Positions 1 to 10,412 of a stretch of 19,007 bases of DNA are shown one piece after another. The stretch covers positions 1-19,007 of the forward strand of contig NZ_CALNBI010000233.1 in the NCBI RefSeq assembly GCF_937874145.1, written 5' to 3'. Made by a program: the position numbers and the translations under genes. This DNA comes from an uncultured Chitinophaga sp. (lineage in GTDB: Bacteria; Bacteroidota; Bacteroidia; Chitinophagales; Chitinophagaceae). The notes beneath the pieces were generated by a model. That model worked only from the letters and a program-made list of their open reading frames with translations. It searched no databases and was not told the origin of the DNA. How positions within the stretch are numbered: the stretch's first letter is position 1; the number at the start of each line of letters is the position of its first letter.

Positions 1-81
1 AACGGCAAACACGATAAAACGGATAAGGACGAAATCGTGTTGTTCGACCTGAAGACATGGCAGTTGATCGCCAAACTTTGA
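1..81 (+). CDS. C-terminal tail of an unidentified protein (partial)
   Basis: Frame 1 is open from the first base of the window to a TGA at 79-81, giving the last 26 residues of a protein that begins to the left. The fragment is hydrophilic at first (many Lys and Asp) and ends in a beta-strand-like stretch, EIVLFDLKTWQLIAKL. Such an ending would suit the last blade of a beta-propeller or another all-beta domain, but this is only a guess and no family can be assigned. It is convergent with the M1 peptidase gene, with the hairpin at 113-136 between them. Only the open frame and the stop support it. Confidence 0.5.
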   Translation, partial: NGKHDKTDKDEIVLFDLKTWQLIAKL

Positions 82-107
82 TTTTTTGTTCACTGACTAT
101 ATACCAT

Positions 108-136
108 AAAAAAAAGGTGCGGTTCCCCGCACCTTT
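108..136 (-). terminator. Rho-independent terminator for the HupE-M1 peptidase unit
   Basis: The arms at 113-122 and 127-136 pair over ten bases (AAAGGTGCGG with CCGCACCTTT) around a four-base loop. On the minus strand the stem is followed by an unbroken run of eight Ts, counted from the stem edge outward (the A run at 108-115). This is a canonical intrinsic terminator 24 bases after the M1 peptidase stop. On the plus strand only TTT follows the stem, so termination of the left-edge gene by the same hairpin would be weaker. Confidence 0.8.
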
Positions 137-159
137 CGTATTCCAGGTAGTTCGTTGAT

Positions 160-2478
<2,319 letters not shown>

Positions 2479-2481
2479 CTG

Positions 2482-3075
2482 CTATTTATTTTCCAGTATT
2501 AATGCGAATCTTTCTATACTCATAACAAATGCCACCCCGAAGATCGCGGCGGAGAGGAACAGCGTCCAGTCGCGGCGCGAAGCCCGGCCGATCCGGATGA
2601 TCAGCTGGGAAAGGATGAGCACGATGGTTACGATGATCAGTTGCCCGAATTCGAGGCCCAGGTTAAAGGCCAGGAGCGGCTGCAGGATGTCGGCCTGCGA
2701 ACCCAGCATGCTGCGGAGGTAGTTGGAGAACCCCAGCCCGTGGATCAACCCGAAGAAGATCGCGAAAAAGTAATTCCAGTTCGCGCGCTCCGGCTCCTTC
2801 CCTCCCCGGATCACATTCCCCAGCGCCGTCAGCACGATCGTTACCGGGATGAGGAATTCTATCAGGCCGGTATCCACCCTTACGATACCCAGCACGCTCA
2901 GCGCCAGGGTGATCGAATGCCCGAGCGTGAAGGCCGTCACCAGGATCAGTACTTTCTTCCAGTCTTTCATCAGGTAAACGGCACAAAGCGCCATGATAAA
3001 CAAAATGTGGTCGTATCCTCCGAGATCTGCTATATGTTGCCAGCCTTCCTCGAAATACAAGCTGAACTCCTGCAT
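2482..3075 (-). CDS. HupE/UreJ-like membrane protein
   Basis: This 197-residue polytopic membrane protein has about six hydrophobic segments. Conserved patches of the HupE/UreJ_2 group are visible: GGYDHILFIMAL near the N terminus, TAFTLGHSITL at about 69-79, FGLIHGLGFS near the middle and FNLGLEFGQL in the last third. The His residues in these patches fit a metal-permease fold. HupE and UreJ proteins have been linked to nickel or cobalt uptake, but members next to M1 peptidases in Bacteroidota have no established role here. It is first in a two-gene unit with the M1 zinc peptidase and is read divergently from the DUF6702-like gene. A metal-supply or membrane-assembly role is inference. Confidence 0.88.
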   Translation of the reverse strand: MQEFSLYFEEGWQHIADLGGYDHILFIMALCAVYLMKDWKKVLILVTAFTLGHSITLALSVLGIVRVDTGLIEFLIPVTIVLTALGNVIRGGKEPERANWNYFFAIFFGLIHGLGFSNYLRSMLGSQADILQPLLAFNLGLEFGQLIIVTIVLILSQLIIRIGRASRRDWTLFLSAAIFGVAFVMSIERFALILENK

Positions 3076-3144
3076 GGCGTAGATTTTTGCGTAACTTCGT
3101 AATGTTAATCTGTTAACGGTAAATATAAAAATATTTTAGGGCCG
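3076..3144. promoter_or_regulatory. Divergent AT-rich spacer, presumed promoters for the HupE-like and DUF6702-like genes
   Basis: The 69 bases between two divergent starts are clearly more AT-rich than the surrounding coding DNA and must carry the promoters of both units. No full Bacteroidota -33/-7 pair (TTTG with TAnnTTTG) is convincing on either strand; the closest -7-like word is TATATTTA, minus strand, at 3120-3127. A short inverted repeat, GTTAA-tctg-TTAAC, lies at 3104-3117 and could be an operator, but it is too short to be sure of. Confidence 0.4.
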
Positions 3145-3633
3145 ATGGGAGTAATGTTATTTAAATGGTGCCTGCCTGTATTGATGGCCGCAGTGCACCC
3201 TTTCTACATGAGCGTCACCGAGATACGTTACAATACCCCGCAAAAAACCCTGGAAATCAGCGTCCGCATCTTCTCCGACGACCTCGAAAACGTCCTGAAA
3301 AAGGAATCCAAACAGCCATTGGACATCATCCATCCCAAAAACCGCACCGCCGCCGATTCCCTCGTGGCCCAATACCTCCGCAGGCACCTCAGCCTCCAGG
3401 CCGACGGCAAACCGCTCCAAATCCGCTACCTCGGCTACGAAATCTCTGAAGACGCCACCTGGTGCTTCCTGGAATGCGCCCCCCTCGCGCCGTTCGGCAA
3501 ACTGGACATCCGGAACGACGTCCTCTACACCGAGCACCCCACCCAAAGCCACATGATCCATGTGATCGTGAACGGGCGCCGGCAAAGCACGAAGCTGGAC
3601 AATCCCTCGCCCAACGCTACTTTCAATTTCTGA
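3145..3633 (+). CDS. DUF6702-like protein, probably exported
   Basis: This 162-residue protein starts with a short hydrophobic stretch (MLFKWCLPVLMAAV) followed at once by HPFYMSVTEI, the opening typical of DUF6702 proteins of Bacteroidota. The rest alternates strand-like segments, consistent with a small beta-rich domain. An internal ATG at 3154 is also possible and is preceded by GGGAG, so the true start may be three codons later. The function of the family is unknown. In Bacteroidota such genes often sit by a HupE-like and an M1 peptidase gene, as here, which suggests a shared role in the envelope (recalled pattern, not tested). It runs convergently into the pigment operon with abutting stop codons. 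Confidence 0.8.
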   Translation: MGVMLFKWCLPVLMAAVHPFYMSVTEIRYNTPQKTLEISVRIFSDDLENVLKKESKQPLDIIHPKNRTAADSLVAQYLRRHLSLQADGKPLQIRYLGYEISEDATWCFLECAPLAPFGKLDIRNDVLYTEHPTQSHMIHVIVNGRRQSTKLDNPSPNATFNF

Positions 3634-4926
3634 TTATTTCCGGTTGTCGATGAATTTGACCGGCTTGCGGCTGCCTTCGGGGAACTGCATCTTCAAAATC
3701 TCCGGCATGGCGCAGTACCGTACCTGCGGGATCACGCGGAGCTTGGCCTGGAGATACGATTTGATCCGCCGGTCGCCGTCTTCCGACTCCTCGCGCGGGT
3801 GCAGGTGCAGCAGGATCTCGTCGGTGCCGATTTCGTTGGAGAACACTTCCACCACAAATTCCTTCACATCTTCCATATCGCTGAGCAGATCATACAGCGC
3901 GGGCGGATAGAGGGTGGTGCCCTTGTACTTGATCATCTGCTTGCGCCGGCCGATGACGGGAGACAGCCGCAAGGTCTGCCGCCCGCAGCTGCAGGGCGTT
4001 TCGTCGTACTGGCAGATATCGCCTGTCTTATAACGCAGCAGCGGCATGGCTTCCACGCCGAGGGTGGTGATGGTCACCTCGCCCGGCGCGCCCGGCGGCA
4101 CGGGGCGGTCCTGGTCGTCCAGCAGCTCCACGATGAGCAGTTCGGGATGATGGTGCCCTCCCCTGCCCTGGCGGCATTCGGTGAAGGCGGTCTGCATCTC
4201 GGTGGATGCGTAGGTGGAGAACAGGTCGATGTTCCATTTGTCGGTGATCTTCTTGCCCAGCACGTTATACGAAAAATCCGTGTTGCGGATGTTCTCGCCG
4301 ATGCAAACGGCTTTTTTCACGGAAGAAGCGTTGATGTCGATCCCGTGTTCCTCCGCGAAAGCGATGAGCTTCAGGATGAACGATGGCACCGCCACGATCA
4401 CCGTGGGCTGGATGCGCTTAATATTTTCCCATTGCAGGGAAGGCACGCCCGGCCCCACCCGCAGCACGCCCGCGCCGAGTTTTCGGATGCCGTTGTAGTA
4501 GGCCATGCCGGCCATGAACTGCCGGTCGAGCGTGAGCATGAGCTGGTAGATATCCTCATCGGTGCCGCCCGCGCAGCTGAAAGAAATGAATTCGTTGTAG
4601 CTCAGGCGGTCGAGGTCCTTGTCCGTGAGCGGGATGATCACGGGGCGGCCCAGGGTGCCGGAAGTAGACGTATATTCCGCGATCTTGCTTTTGTCGACAC
4701 AGAGAAAATCCCAGTTTCGTTGCTGCAGGTCTTCCTTCGTTACGGTAGGCAGCTTTTGCAGGTCGCCGACTGAGCGGATGGCGTCGGTATCGATGTTGTG
4801 CACGGCGAACCATTCGCGGTAGAAAGGGGAAAACTGGCGGAGGTAGCCAACGAGGTGCTGGAGCTCCTTGTTTTGAAACTGCCGGATGGCGGCGGGACTT
4901 TGTAATTCTATGTCGGGTATGTACAT
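3634..4926 (-). CDS. PaaK-like adenylate-forming ligase (aryl starter acid activation)
   Basis: This 430-residue protein belongs to the phenylacetate-CoA ligase branch of the ANL superfamily, with a length typical for it. The AMP-binding P-loop reads YTSTSGTLGRPV at 85-96. YASTEMQTAF provides the A5-like motif, YKTGDICQYD the A7/A8 region with its Asp, and IGRRKQMIKYKG the hinge. A CSCG cluster after the A7 region is shared with PaaK relatives. I chose the ATG at 4926 because the longer open frame to 5193 runs inside acpS and encodes an unlike, Arg/Gln-rich sequence. It lies 11 bases after acpS and is the last gene of the operon. By analogy with aryl-polyene and flexirubin clusters, it probably activates a hydroxycinnamate-type acid for loading on the ACP or CoA. 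The substrate is inferred. Confidence 0.88.
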   Translation of the reverse strand: MYIPDIELQSPAAIRQFQNKELQHLVGYLRQFSPFYREWFAVHNIDTDAIRSVGDLQKLPTVTKEDLQQRNWDFLCVDKSKIAEYTSTSGTLGRPVIIPLTDKDLDRLSYNEFISFSCAGGTDEDIYQLMLTLDRQFMAGMAYYNGIRKLGAGVLRVGPGVPSLQWENIKRIQPTVIVAVPSFILKLIAFAEEHGIDINASSVKKAVCIGENIRNTDFSYNVLGKKITDKWNIDLFSTYASTEMQTAFTECRQGRGGHHHPELLIVELLDDQDRPVPPGAPGEVTITTLGVEAMPLLRYKTGDICQYDETPCSCGRQTLRLSPVIGRRKQMIKYKGTTLYPPALYDLLSDMEDVKEFVVEVFSNEIGTDEILLHLHPREESEDGDRRIKSYLQAKLRVIPQVRYCAMPEILKMQFPEGSRKPVKFIDNRK

Positions 4927-4937
4927 AAATCTGGCGG

Positions 4938-5300
4938 TTAAAGGATGACCACGGTAGCCATGGCCACGGATTTCACATGCGAGAGCGAGAGCAGCACCTG
5001 TTTGCCTTCCAGGAGCGGGGCGGCGTTGCCGGTTAGGAACAGTTCGGGCTTGCCGGCTTCGTTGTTCCGTACCTCGATCTCGTTGAATTGCAGTCCGCTG
5101 CCGGCCCACCCGGTGCCGAGGGCTTTCAGGAAGGCTTCCTTGGCGGCGAACCTGGCGGCGTAGCTTTCGTATTTGCTGGCTTGTTTCTCGCAATACGCGA
5201 TCTCGAGCGGCGAAAACACCAGTTCCCGGAAGCCCTGGTTCTTCCCGATCTTCTCCGCAATGCGGTCTACTTCAACGATATCTGTTCCCAGGCCTGTCAT
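4938..5300 (-). CDS. acpS: Holo-[acyl-carrier-protein] synthase
   Basis: This 120-residue protein has both AcpS signatures. GLGTDIVEVDRI near the N terminus carries the Mg-binding Asp7, and RFAAKEAFLKALGTG carries Glu55 and the Lys residues of the CoA pocket. A SLSH motif near the C terminus completes the family pattern. It transfers 4'-phosphopantetheine from CoA to the Ser of acyl carrier proteins. Its ATG overlaps the C45 gene stop as ATGA (5297-5300), a sign of coupled translation. A dedicated AcpS inside this operon would serve the operon's ACP (Ser41 of the protein at 18121-18384). It could also be the only AcpS of the genome, which this window cannot tell. Confidence 0.93.
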   Translation of the reverse strand: MTGLGTDIVEVDRIAEKIGKNQGFRELVFSPLEIAYCEKQASKYESYAARFAAKEAFLKALGTGWAGSGLQFNEIEVRNNEAGKPELFLTGNAAPLLEGKQVLLSLSHVKSVAMATVVIL

Positions 5301-6973
5301 TTTTTCTTATCGCATTTTTCGATTTGCCGGAGGATGTGCTCCTTTTCCGGAATGGTGGCGATTTCTTTCGTCAGCGCCGTTTGATAATATATTTTCGCTT
5401 CCGCGAATTGTTTGTGTTTGAAAAGATAATCGCCGGCGAGCACCCAGGCATGGTAATACTCCGGGTTGTCTGCCGTTATCCTTTTCACGTCGATTTCCTT
5501 CCCGTCCATCACGGCGGCTTTGAGTCGCCGGAAGTCCGTGAATTTACGATAGTTGTCGGTAAGCAGGAAGGAATCTTTGGGGATGATGGCGCTGCTGTCG
5601 CAGATCTCATGGTCTGTTTGCAGGCCTTTCATCGCGAAAATGGTATTGAGGTCGTAGGCCACGAACTCCCCGAGTTGCCAGGGCGCGGTGGAGATCCATA
5701 CTTTTCTTTCTTTGGGTTTGAAGATAATGGCATGATGGGCGATCAGCTGGTTGAGAGCTTTCTCGTTGCCCATCCCGATATCCGCATCTTTCAACCCGCG
5801 CTGGTCGCGGAGGATAGACGCGGTTTTGGCCACGCTGTTCTTCCCGTTCCTTTCCAGCAATTCCTGCAGGCGCTGGTACCGGTACGGCGAAGCGCTGCCC
5901 GCCAGCTGTTCCCGGTTGGCCTCGGAAGCGCCCAGCAGCTGGCTCTGGAAATGGTTGGCGCAGGATATCTCGTTGCCGCGGGGATCGTACAAGGCAATGC
6001 TGTCGGGCGTTTTCTCTATGATGGCCGCGCGGTTATCCGCCGCGGAACCGATCAGGAACGATTCGCTTACGAACATCTTCCGCTTTTGCGCGATCGCATA
6101 CGCTTCGCTGATGTTCCCTGCATATTGCAGGATCTCCCGCGCCACGAGCGATACCGGCGTGGCCGACCCCGAAGGGATATCGCTCTTCGCGGCGTTGATC
6201 GTCACCGTCAGCCCCTCCATGTTCATCCCCGACACTACACCCGTAAATCCGCCCCAGGTCACCATCATGAACGGATGCCCCTGGTCCGGACGGTAAAACG
6301 CCACTATTTTATCTTCCGCAAACTTATCGCCTACATAGAAATCGAAATTACGGCCGATGATGAGGGAGCTGTCCTCCGAGCGGTCGTTCCAGGTTCCGAA
6401 AGACGTGCAGCCCACCAGCGCCAGGCTTTGCAGCGCATGCCCGATGTCGTGCGCGGCGTGGTAGTTCATGATGCGCTGGTAATTGGTGCCGATGAAATCA
6501 TAGTTGGGAGATGCGGAAAACGATACGCCGTAAATCTCTTCTTTAAATTCATCCGCCACGTTTTTATCCATATTCCGGTTGAACCAGCCGATGAGGTACT
6601 TGAGGAAATGCTGGTACGTCCGCGAAGGGATCATCTTGCCGATCTGCCCGGTGAAATGATCTTCCTGCCGCTGCACCAGCTCTTCGGCCAGCTTGCCGTA
6701 TACCACGCCTCGCTCAAAAGGTTTCCCTTCCACATACATCTCATACAACCCGCTCCGGCTCTTGCGGAACCAGCTGTTGCCCAGCGTATACGCCGAGGAA
6801 TCCAGCTGCGTGCGCTGCCATTGCAGGCTGCTCTTATCCGCGATTTCCGGCGGCTGCATGCGCGCCACGATCCAGAGGTATATAAACAGCCCCAGTATCA
6901 GCAGCACGAAAAACCCTGCCGTGTACAACAGGACCTTCCCTATTCTCCTCCAGATGCTCTTCTTCTTTGCCAT
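5297..6973 (-). CDS. Membrane-anchored C45-family Ntn hydrolase / acyltransferase with TPR-like tail
   Basis: This 558-residue protein opens with a basic stretch and one membrane helix (about residues 12-35), which should anchor it in the inner membrane with the body outside. The core resembles acyl-CoA:6-aminopenicillanate acyltransferases (peptidase C45). The likely nucleophile is Cys189 in VGCTSFGTWN, followed by the family segment LIIGRNFDFY and the GMNMEGLTVTINAA strand region. Family members cut themselves before this Cys. The last 60 residues (AWVLAGDYLFKHKQFAEAKIYYQTAL) look like a TPR repeat. It starts one base after the FAD oxidoreductase stop and overlaps acpS by ATGA. C45 proteins recur in Bacteroidota pigment clusters; an acyl transfer or hydrolysis step on the pigment is likely but unproven. 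Confidence 0.85.
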   Translation of the reverse strand: MAKKKSIWRRIGKVLLYTAGFFVLLILGLFIYLWIVARMQPPEIADKSSLQWQRTQLDSSAYTLGNSWFRKSRSGLYEMYVEGKPFERGVVYGKLAEELVQRQEDHFTGQIGKMIPSRTYQHFLKYLIGWFNRNMDKNVADEFKEEIYGVSFSASPNYDFIGTNYQRIMNYHAAHDIGHALQSLALVGCTSFGTWNDRSEDSSLIIGRNFDFYVGDKFAEDKIVAFYRPDQGHPFMMVTWGGFTGVVSGMNMEGLTVTINAAKSDIPSGSATPVSLVAREILQYAGNISEAYAIAQKRKMFVSESFLIGSAADNRAAIIEKTPDSIALYDPRGNEISCANHFQSQLLGASEANREQLAGSASPYRYQRLQELLERNGKNSVAKTASILRDQRGLKDADIGMGNEKALNQLIAHHAIIFKPKERKVWISTAPWQLGEFVAYDLNTIFAMKGLQTDHEICDSSAIIPKDSFLLTDNYRKFTDFRRLKAAVMDGKEIDVKRITADNPEYYHAWVLAGDYLFKHKQFAEAKIYYQTALTKEIATIPEKEHILRQIEKCDKKK

Positions 6974-6974
6974 G

Positions 6975-8483
6975 TTACGCTTCGTTTATCTCGTGCAAGA
7001 GTTTTTCCATGTCCAGTAATTCGCCGCAGGTCAGCAGGGCGGTCATGGTGACGCCCAGGATGCCGTGCAGGTTCAGGTTCTGCCCCGTCAGGAACAGGTT
7101 GTTCAGTTTGGTACGGGCGCTGATGAAAGTCCGCAGCGGATCGTTGCAATCTTTCATGACGCCGTACATCGAACCGTCGTTGGTGCCGATGTAGTCGCGG
7201 AAAGAGAGCGGCGTGGCTACGGAATAGCTTTGGATGCATTGCCGCAGCACGGGGAAGCGTTGCTCCACCAGGTCGATGAGCTTTTCAGCCTTCGCGGTTT
7301 TGAACGCTTCATAACCGGCTCCCCTCGGCGATTCGTTAGAAACGGTGTTGAACGTGTCTTTCCAGGGTTCCAGCTCGCGGATGTTCATGTACGCCAGGAT
7401 AGAAAGGCTGTTCGCGAAGCGGTGGTCTTTCGGGTCGGGGGTGATGAACATCGAGTAGTTGAGCGGCCAGGCGTCTTCGTTATATTCATGCCCGCTCCAC
7501 ACATCTTCCACATCATGATAATAGAAGTTGTAGTTCATGTGCGGGAAGAAACCCGGCTTCAGCACGGCGTTGACCATCAGGCAACCATTCCCGTTTTCGA
7601 GGGTTTTAATGCGGCTGCGGTAGGCCTGGCGGATGACGTCGCTTTCGAGCATGTCGAGCGTATTGGCGGGGTGGATGTTGGAAATATAGTATTTCCCGGA
7701 ATACCGACCGCCGTCCGCCGTTTCCACGAACTGCACTTCGTGCCCTTCGGCCACGATCCTTTTCACTTCTTTATGTTTAAATAATGTGCCGCCGTTGTCG
7801 AGGATCACGCGGGTGAGCCATTTCCCGATCTGCGATCCCCCGTTCAGGCATTTCCACGAACTTTCGATATAGCTGTTCAGGACCAGGGCATGCACGTACA
7901 TGGGCGTTTTCCCTCGCACCCCGGCATAAAGCGAACTGTTGGCCGCCAGCACTGCCGTGAGCTTTTTATTGCTGCTGAGCCCGTCGATATACGCCGCGGC
8001 ATCCATGCCCAGCACGGATTCCTTCTCCCCGAAATCCCCCAGCCGCAGGTTGTACAACGGGAACTTCGCGCATATGTGCTTCAGCATGTCGCAATACTCG
8101 CGCAAGGCCTTTTCCTCCTCCGGGAAATCCTGTAACAGGTTCTGGATGAACCCTTCATACCCCTGCGCCATTTTATATTCCTTCGGATCGTCGCGGAAAG
8201 CGATGCGGTCGAAGCAATCCATGTCCAGGCGCTTGAGTTTTAATTTGTCCATGATCCCCAGGTATTGGAAAACCTGGTAGAGATTCTGCCCCTTTTCGAG
8301 CCCGCCAACATAATGCACGCCGGAATCGAAAATGGTCTTGTCGCGGCTGAACGTTTGCAGGCATCCGCCCAGCTGTTTATTTTTCTCCAGCACCAGCACA
8401 CGATACCCGTTCTTGCTGAGGATCGCTCCGCAAACCAGGCCACCGAGGCCGCTACCGGCTATGACTACGTCGTAACTATGCAT
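6975..8483 (-). CDS. FAD-dependent oxidoreductase of the RetSat/CrtI (phytoene desaturase-like) family
   Basis: This 502-residue flavoprotein has the N-terminal dinucleotide-binding fold YDVVIAGSGLGGLVCGAIL (GSGLGG at 10-15) and the ribose-binding Glu33 at the end of the second strand (VLVLEKN). The sequence GGCLQTF and the FDSGVHYVGG segment are typical of the carotenoid isomerase / retinol saturase branch. A C-terminal FAD-binding segment, LTGQNLNLHGILGVTMTALLTCGELL, is complete. I prefer the ATG at 8483 (MHSYD), which overlaps the upstream stop by eight bases, to the ATG at 8504. These enzymes reduce, desaturate or isomerise conjugated polyenes, which suits tailoring of a polyene pigment. 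The exact reaction is not shown by the sequence. Confidence 0.87.
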   Translation of the reverse strand: MHSYDVVIAGSGLGGLVCGAILSKNGYRVLVLEKNKQLGGCLQTFSRDKTIFDSGVHYVGGLEKGQNLYQVFQYLGIMDKLKLKRLDMDCFDRIAFRDDPKEYKMAQGYEGFIQNLLQDFPEEEKALREYCDMLKHICAKFPLYNLRLGDFGEKESVLGMDAAAYIDGLSSNKKLTAVLAANSSLYAGVRGKTPMYVHALVLNSYIESSWKCLNGGSQIGKWLTRVILDNGGTLFKHKEVKRIVAEGHEVQFVETADGGRYSGKYYISNIHPANTLDMLESDVIRQAYRSRIKTLENGNGCLMVNAVLKPGFFPHMNYNFYYHDVEDVWSGHEYNEDAWPLNYSMFITPDPKDHRFANSLSILAYMNIRELEPWKDTFNTVSNESPRGAGYEAFKTAKAEKLIDLVEQRFPVLRQCIQSYSVATPLSFRDYIGTNDGSMYGVMKDCNDPLRTFISARTKLNNLFLTGQNLNLHGILGVTMTALLTCGELLDMEKLLHEINEA

Positions 8484-10412
8484 TTCTGATGATGAAAACA
8501 ACATTGGAGGTGAATTTCGTCTGATCGATCCGCTCTACCGTGCCGCCGTGGCTTTCCACGGTCTGCCGCAGGGTGGCGGACGAAAAGAAGGACAATGGAT
8601 GGGCCGCCGTTTTATTGAACCCGAGCAGCTTCGTGCTGAAAAGTTCCGTCAGCTTCGTGCCGCGGTGCTTCTGTTTCAGGTCCGCATCGCCGTCGCGGAT
8701 GATGATGACACCGCCGGGCCGGAGCTTGTCCATGCACCTGCGCACCAGGCTCGCCTGCTGTTCGGGCTGCAGGTAATGCAGCACGTCGAGCAGCACGAAA
8801 GCGTCTTTCTCCGGGAGGTCGGATTGCGTGATATCGGCCGCGCGGAACTGCACCTGCCCGTTGCGGATGTAGCAATGCTGCGCCACCGCGATCTTCTCTT
8901 CGTCATAATCCACCCCGAGGATATTCCTTTCGGGTGCGAGGAAATGCAGCATGTAACTCATGAAGCCATATCCGCAGCCGATGTCCATGATGTCGCCCCT
9001 TTCAGGCAGCATCCGGTGAAAATCTTCGTAATTCCGCTCCATCCTTGTCTTGATCCGCATGTACCATTCCAGCACCGGACCTTTGTAAATATACTGATAG
9101 ATCAGTTGTTCCCGGTAATAGGCGGGCGTTTCGATGGCTGCCGCCAGTTTGCCGTATTCCGCCTTGAAGTATTTGCTGATGGACTTGGTCCGGGCCGCGT
9201 ATCCTTCTCCCCAGGAAGTATCGCCCGCTTTGATGCGCGGGAGGATCTTCATCGTCATGGAGCCGTCTTTCAGCAGGAAATCGCCTTTGGACATGCAATA
9301 CGCCGTGCCATGGATAATCGCCGGGATGATATCCAGGTTCAGTTCCTGCGCGAGGTAAAACGCGCCTTTATGGAAACGCTTGATGTGATTGTCCTGCGAG
9401 CGCGTCCCTTCCGGGTACACAACGATCGAATAGCCATGGGCCGCGCGGTCGCGCAGGTGATCGATGCCTTCTTCTGCGCCTTCGGCCACGGGGTAGTAGT
9501 CCGCCATCTTCACGACCTGACCGAAAACCGGCGAATTGTACACCCACTGGTTTGTCAGCAGCACTACGTTGGGATGCATGGACGTGGACATGAGGATATC
9601 GAGGAAAGACTGGTGGTTGCTGATGATGACCGCCGGCTTTTTAAAATCTTCCTTGTGTTCGTTGATCGTTACTTTTTTCGTGTTCCCCATCACATGCAGC
9701 ACGCTCCAGGTGCATTTGCTCAGCAACCAGTGATAGATTTTCTTGCCTTTTTCCTTATTGAAAGGGTTCAGGCGGATGAGGATGGTGCCGATGACGGTGA
9801 GCACCAACGCGCCGAAGGCGAAATAAACGAACGAGAACATCGATTTCGACCAGCTCCAGAGCGTCCACGGCGGCCGTTTGTTCTTATTGACGCGGTTGGT
9901 AATGAGGAAATTGAACAGGAACGGGATCAGCACCTGCGAGGTGATCACCACGCACAAGATGCCGATCACGGCGATCAGCGCGATGGATTTTAAGGAGGGG
10001 TGTTCCGCGAAAATCAAAACGCCCAACCCGAGAATGGTGGTAATCGCAGAGAAGAAAATGGACGATTTGAAGGAAGGAAGATGCTGGCTGCCGGTTTTAT
10101 ATTCCTGCAACAGCCCGTCCATCGTGAAGATGCTGTAATCATCCCCCAAACCGAATATAAAAGTGGAAAGAATGATATTGACGATGTTGAACGGAATTCC
10201 GAACAATCCCATAATCCCCAGTATCCACACCCAGCTGATGGCCATCGGGATGAAGGTGATGAGCGCCAGCTCGATGCGCCCGTAAGACAGCAGCAGCGCG
10301 AAAAACACGAGCGCGGACGTCATCCAGGCGATGGTATTGAACTCGTCGCGGATCACGACGGCCAGCCGGTTGGCGGTATATTGCTTGTCGACCACCACCG
10401 TGCCCGGCAGGG
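8476..10412 (-). CDS. 3' part of the fusion: MMPL C-terminal half, acyltransferase and methyltransferase domains
   Basis: About 644 residues follow the frame break. First comes the second RND helix block, with FGLGDDYSIFTMDGLL as the conserved helix segment. Next is a PlsC-type acyltransferase with the HX4D motif in NHQSFLD (His near composite residue 911) and the PEGTRS motif near 978. Last is a class I SAM methyltransferase with motif I DIGCGYGF near 1120, the acidic end GVDYDEEK, and VLLDVLHYL. An in-frame ATG at 10323 could serve as a restart and would give a product with both enzymes and half an exporter. The open frame upstream of 10410 to an ATG at 10698 is a shadow of the 5' part. The acyltransferase may form an ester of the polyene acid, and the methyltransferase may methylate the aryl ring (inference). 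Confidence 0.87.

Noticed and set aside
3104..3117. Inverted repeat GTTAA-N4-TTAAC as an operator
   Set aside because: Five-base arms in an AT-rich spacer are expected by chance. Noted in the spacer entry but not claimed as a binding site.
4927..5193. Longer N terminus for the PaaK-like ligase
   Set aside because: This stretch lies within acpS in another frame and has no similarity to ligases; the family start MYIPDIEL fits the ATG at 4926.
5324..7051. Long plus-strand open frame (575 codons) opposite the C45 gene
   Set aside because: Arg/His/Gly-rich composition, no recognisable domain, and a well-supported gene on the other strand.
8548..9993. Plus-strand open frame (481 codons) opposite the acyltransferase-methyltransferase part
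   Set aside because: A shadow of the conserved minus-strand domains, with no motif of its own.
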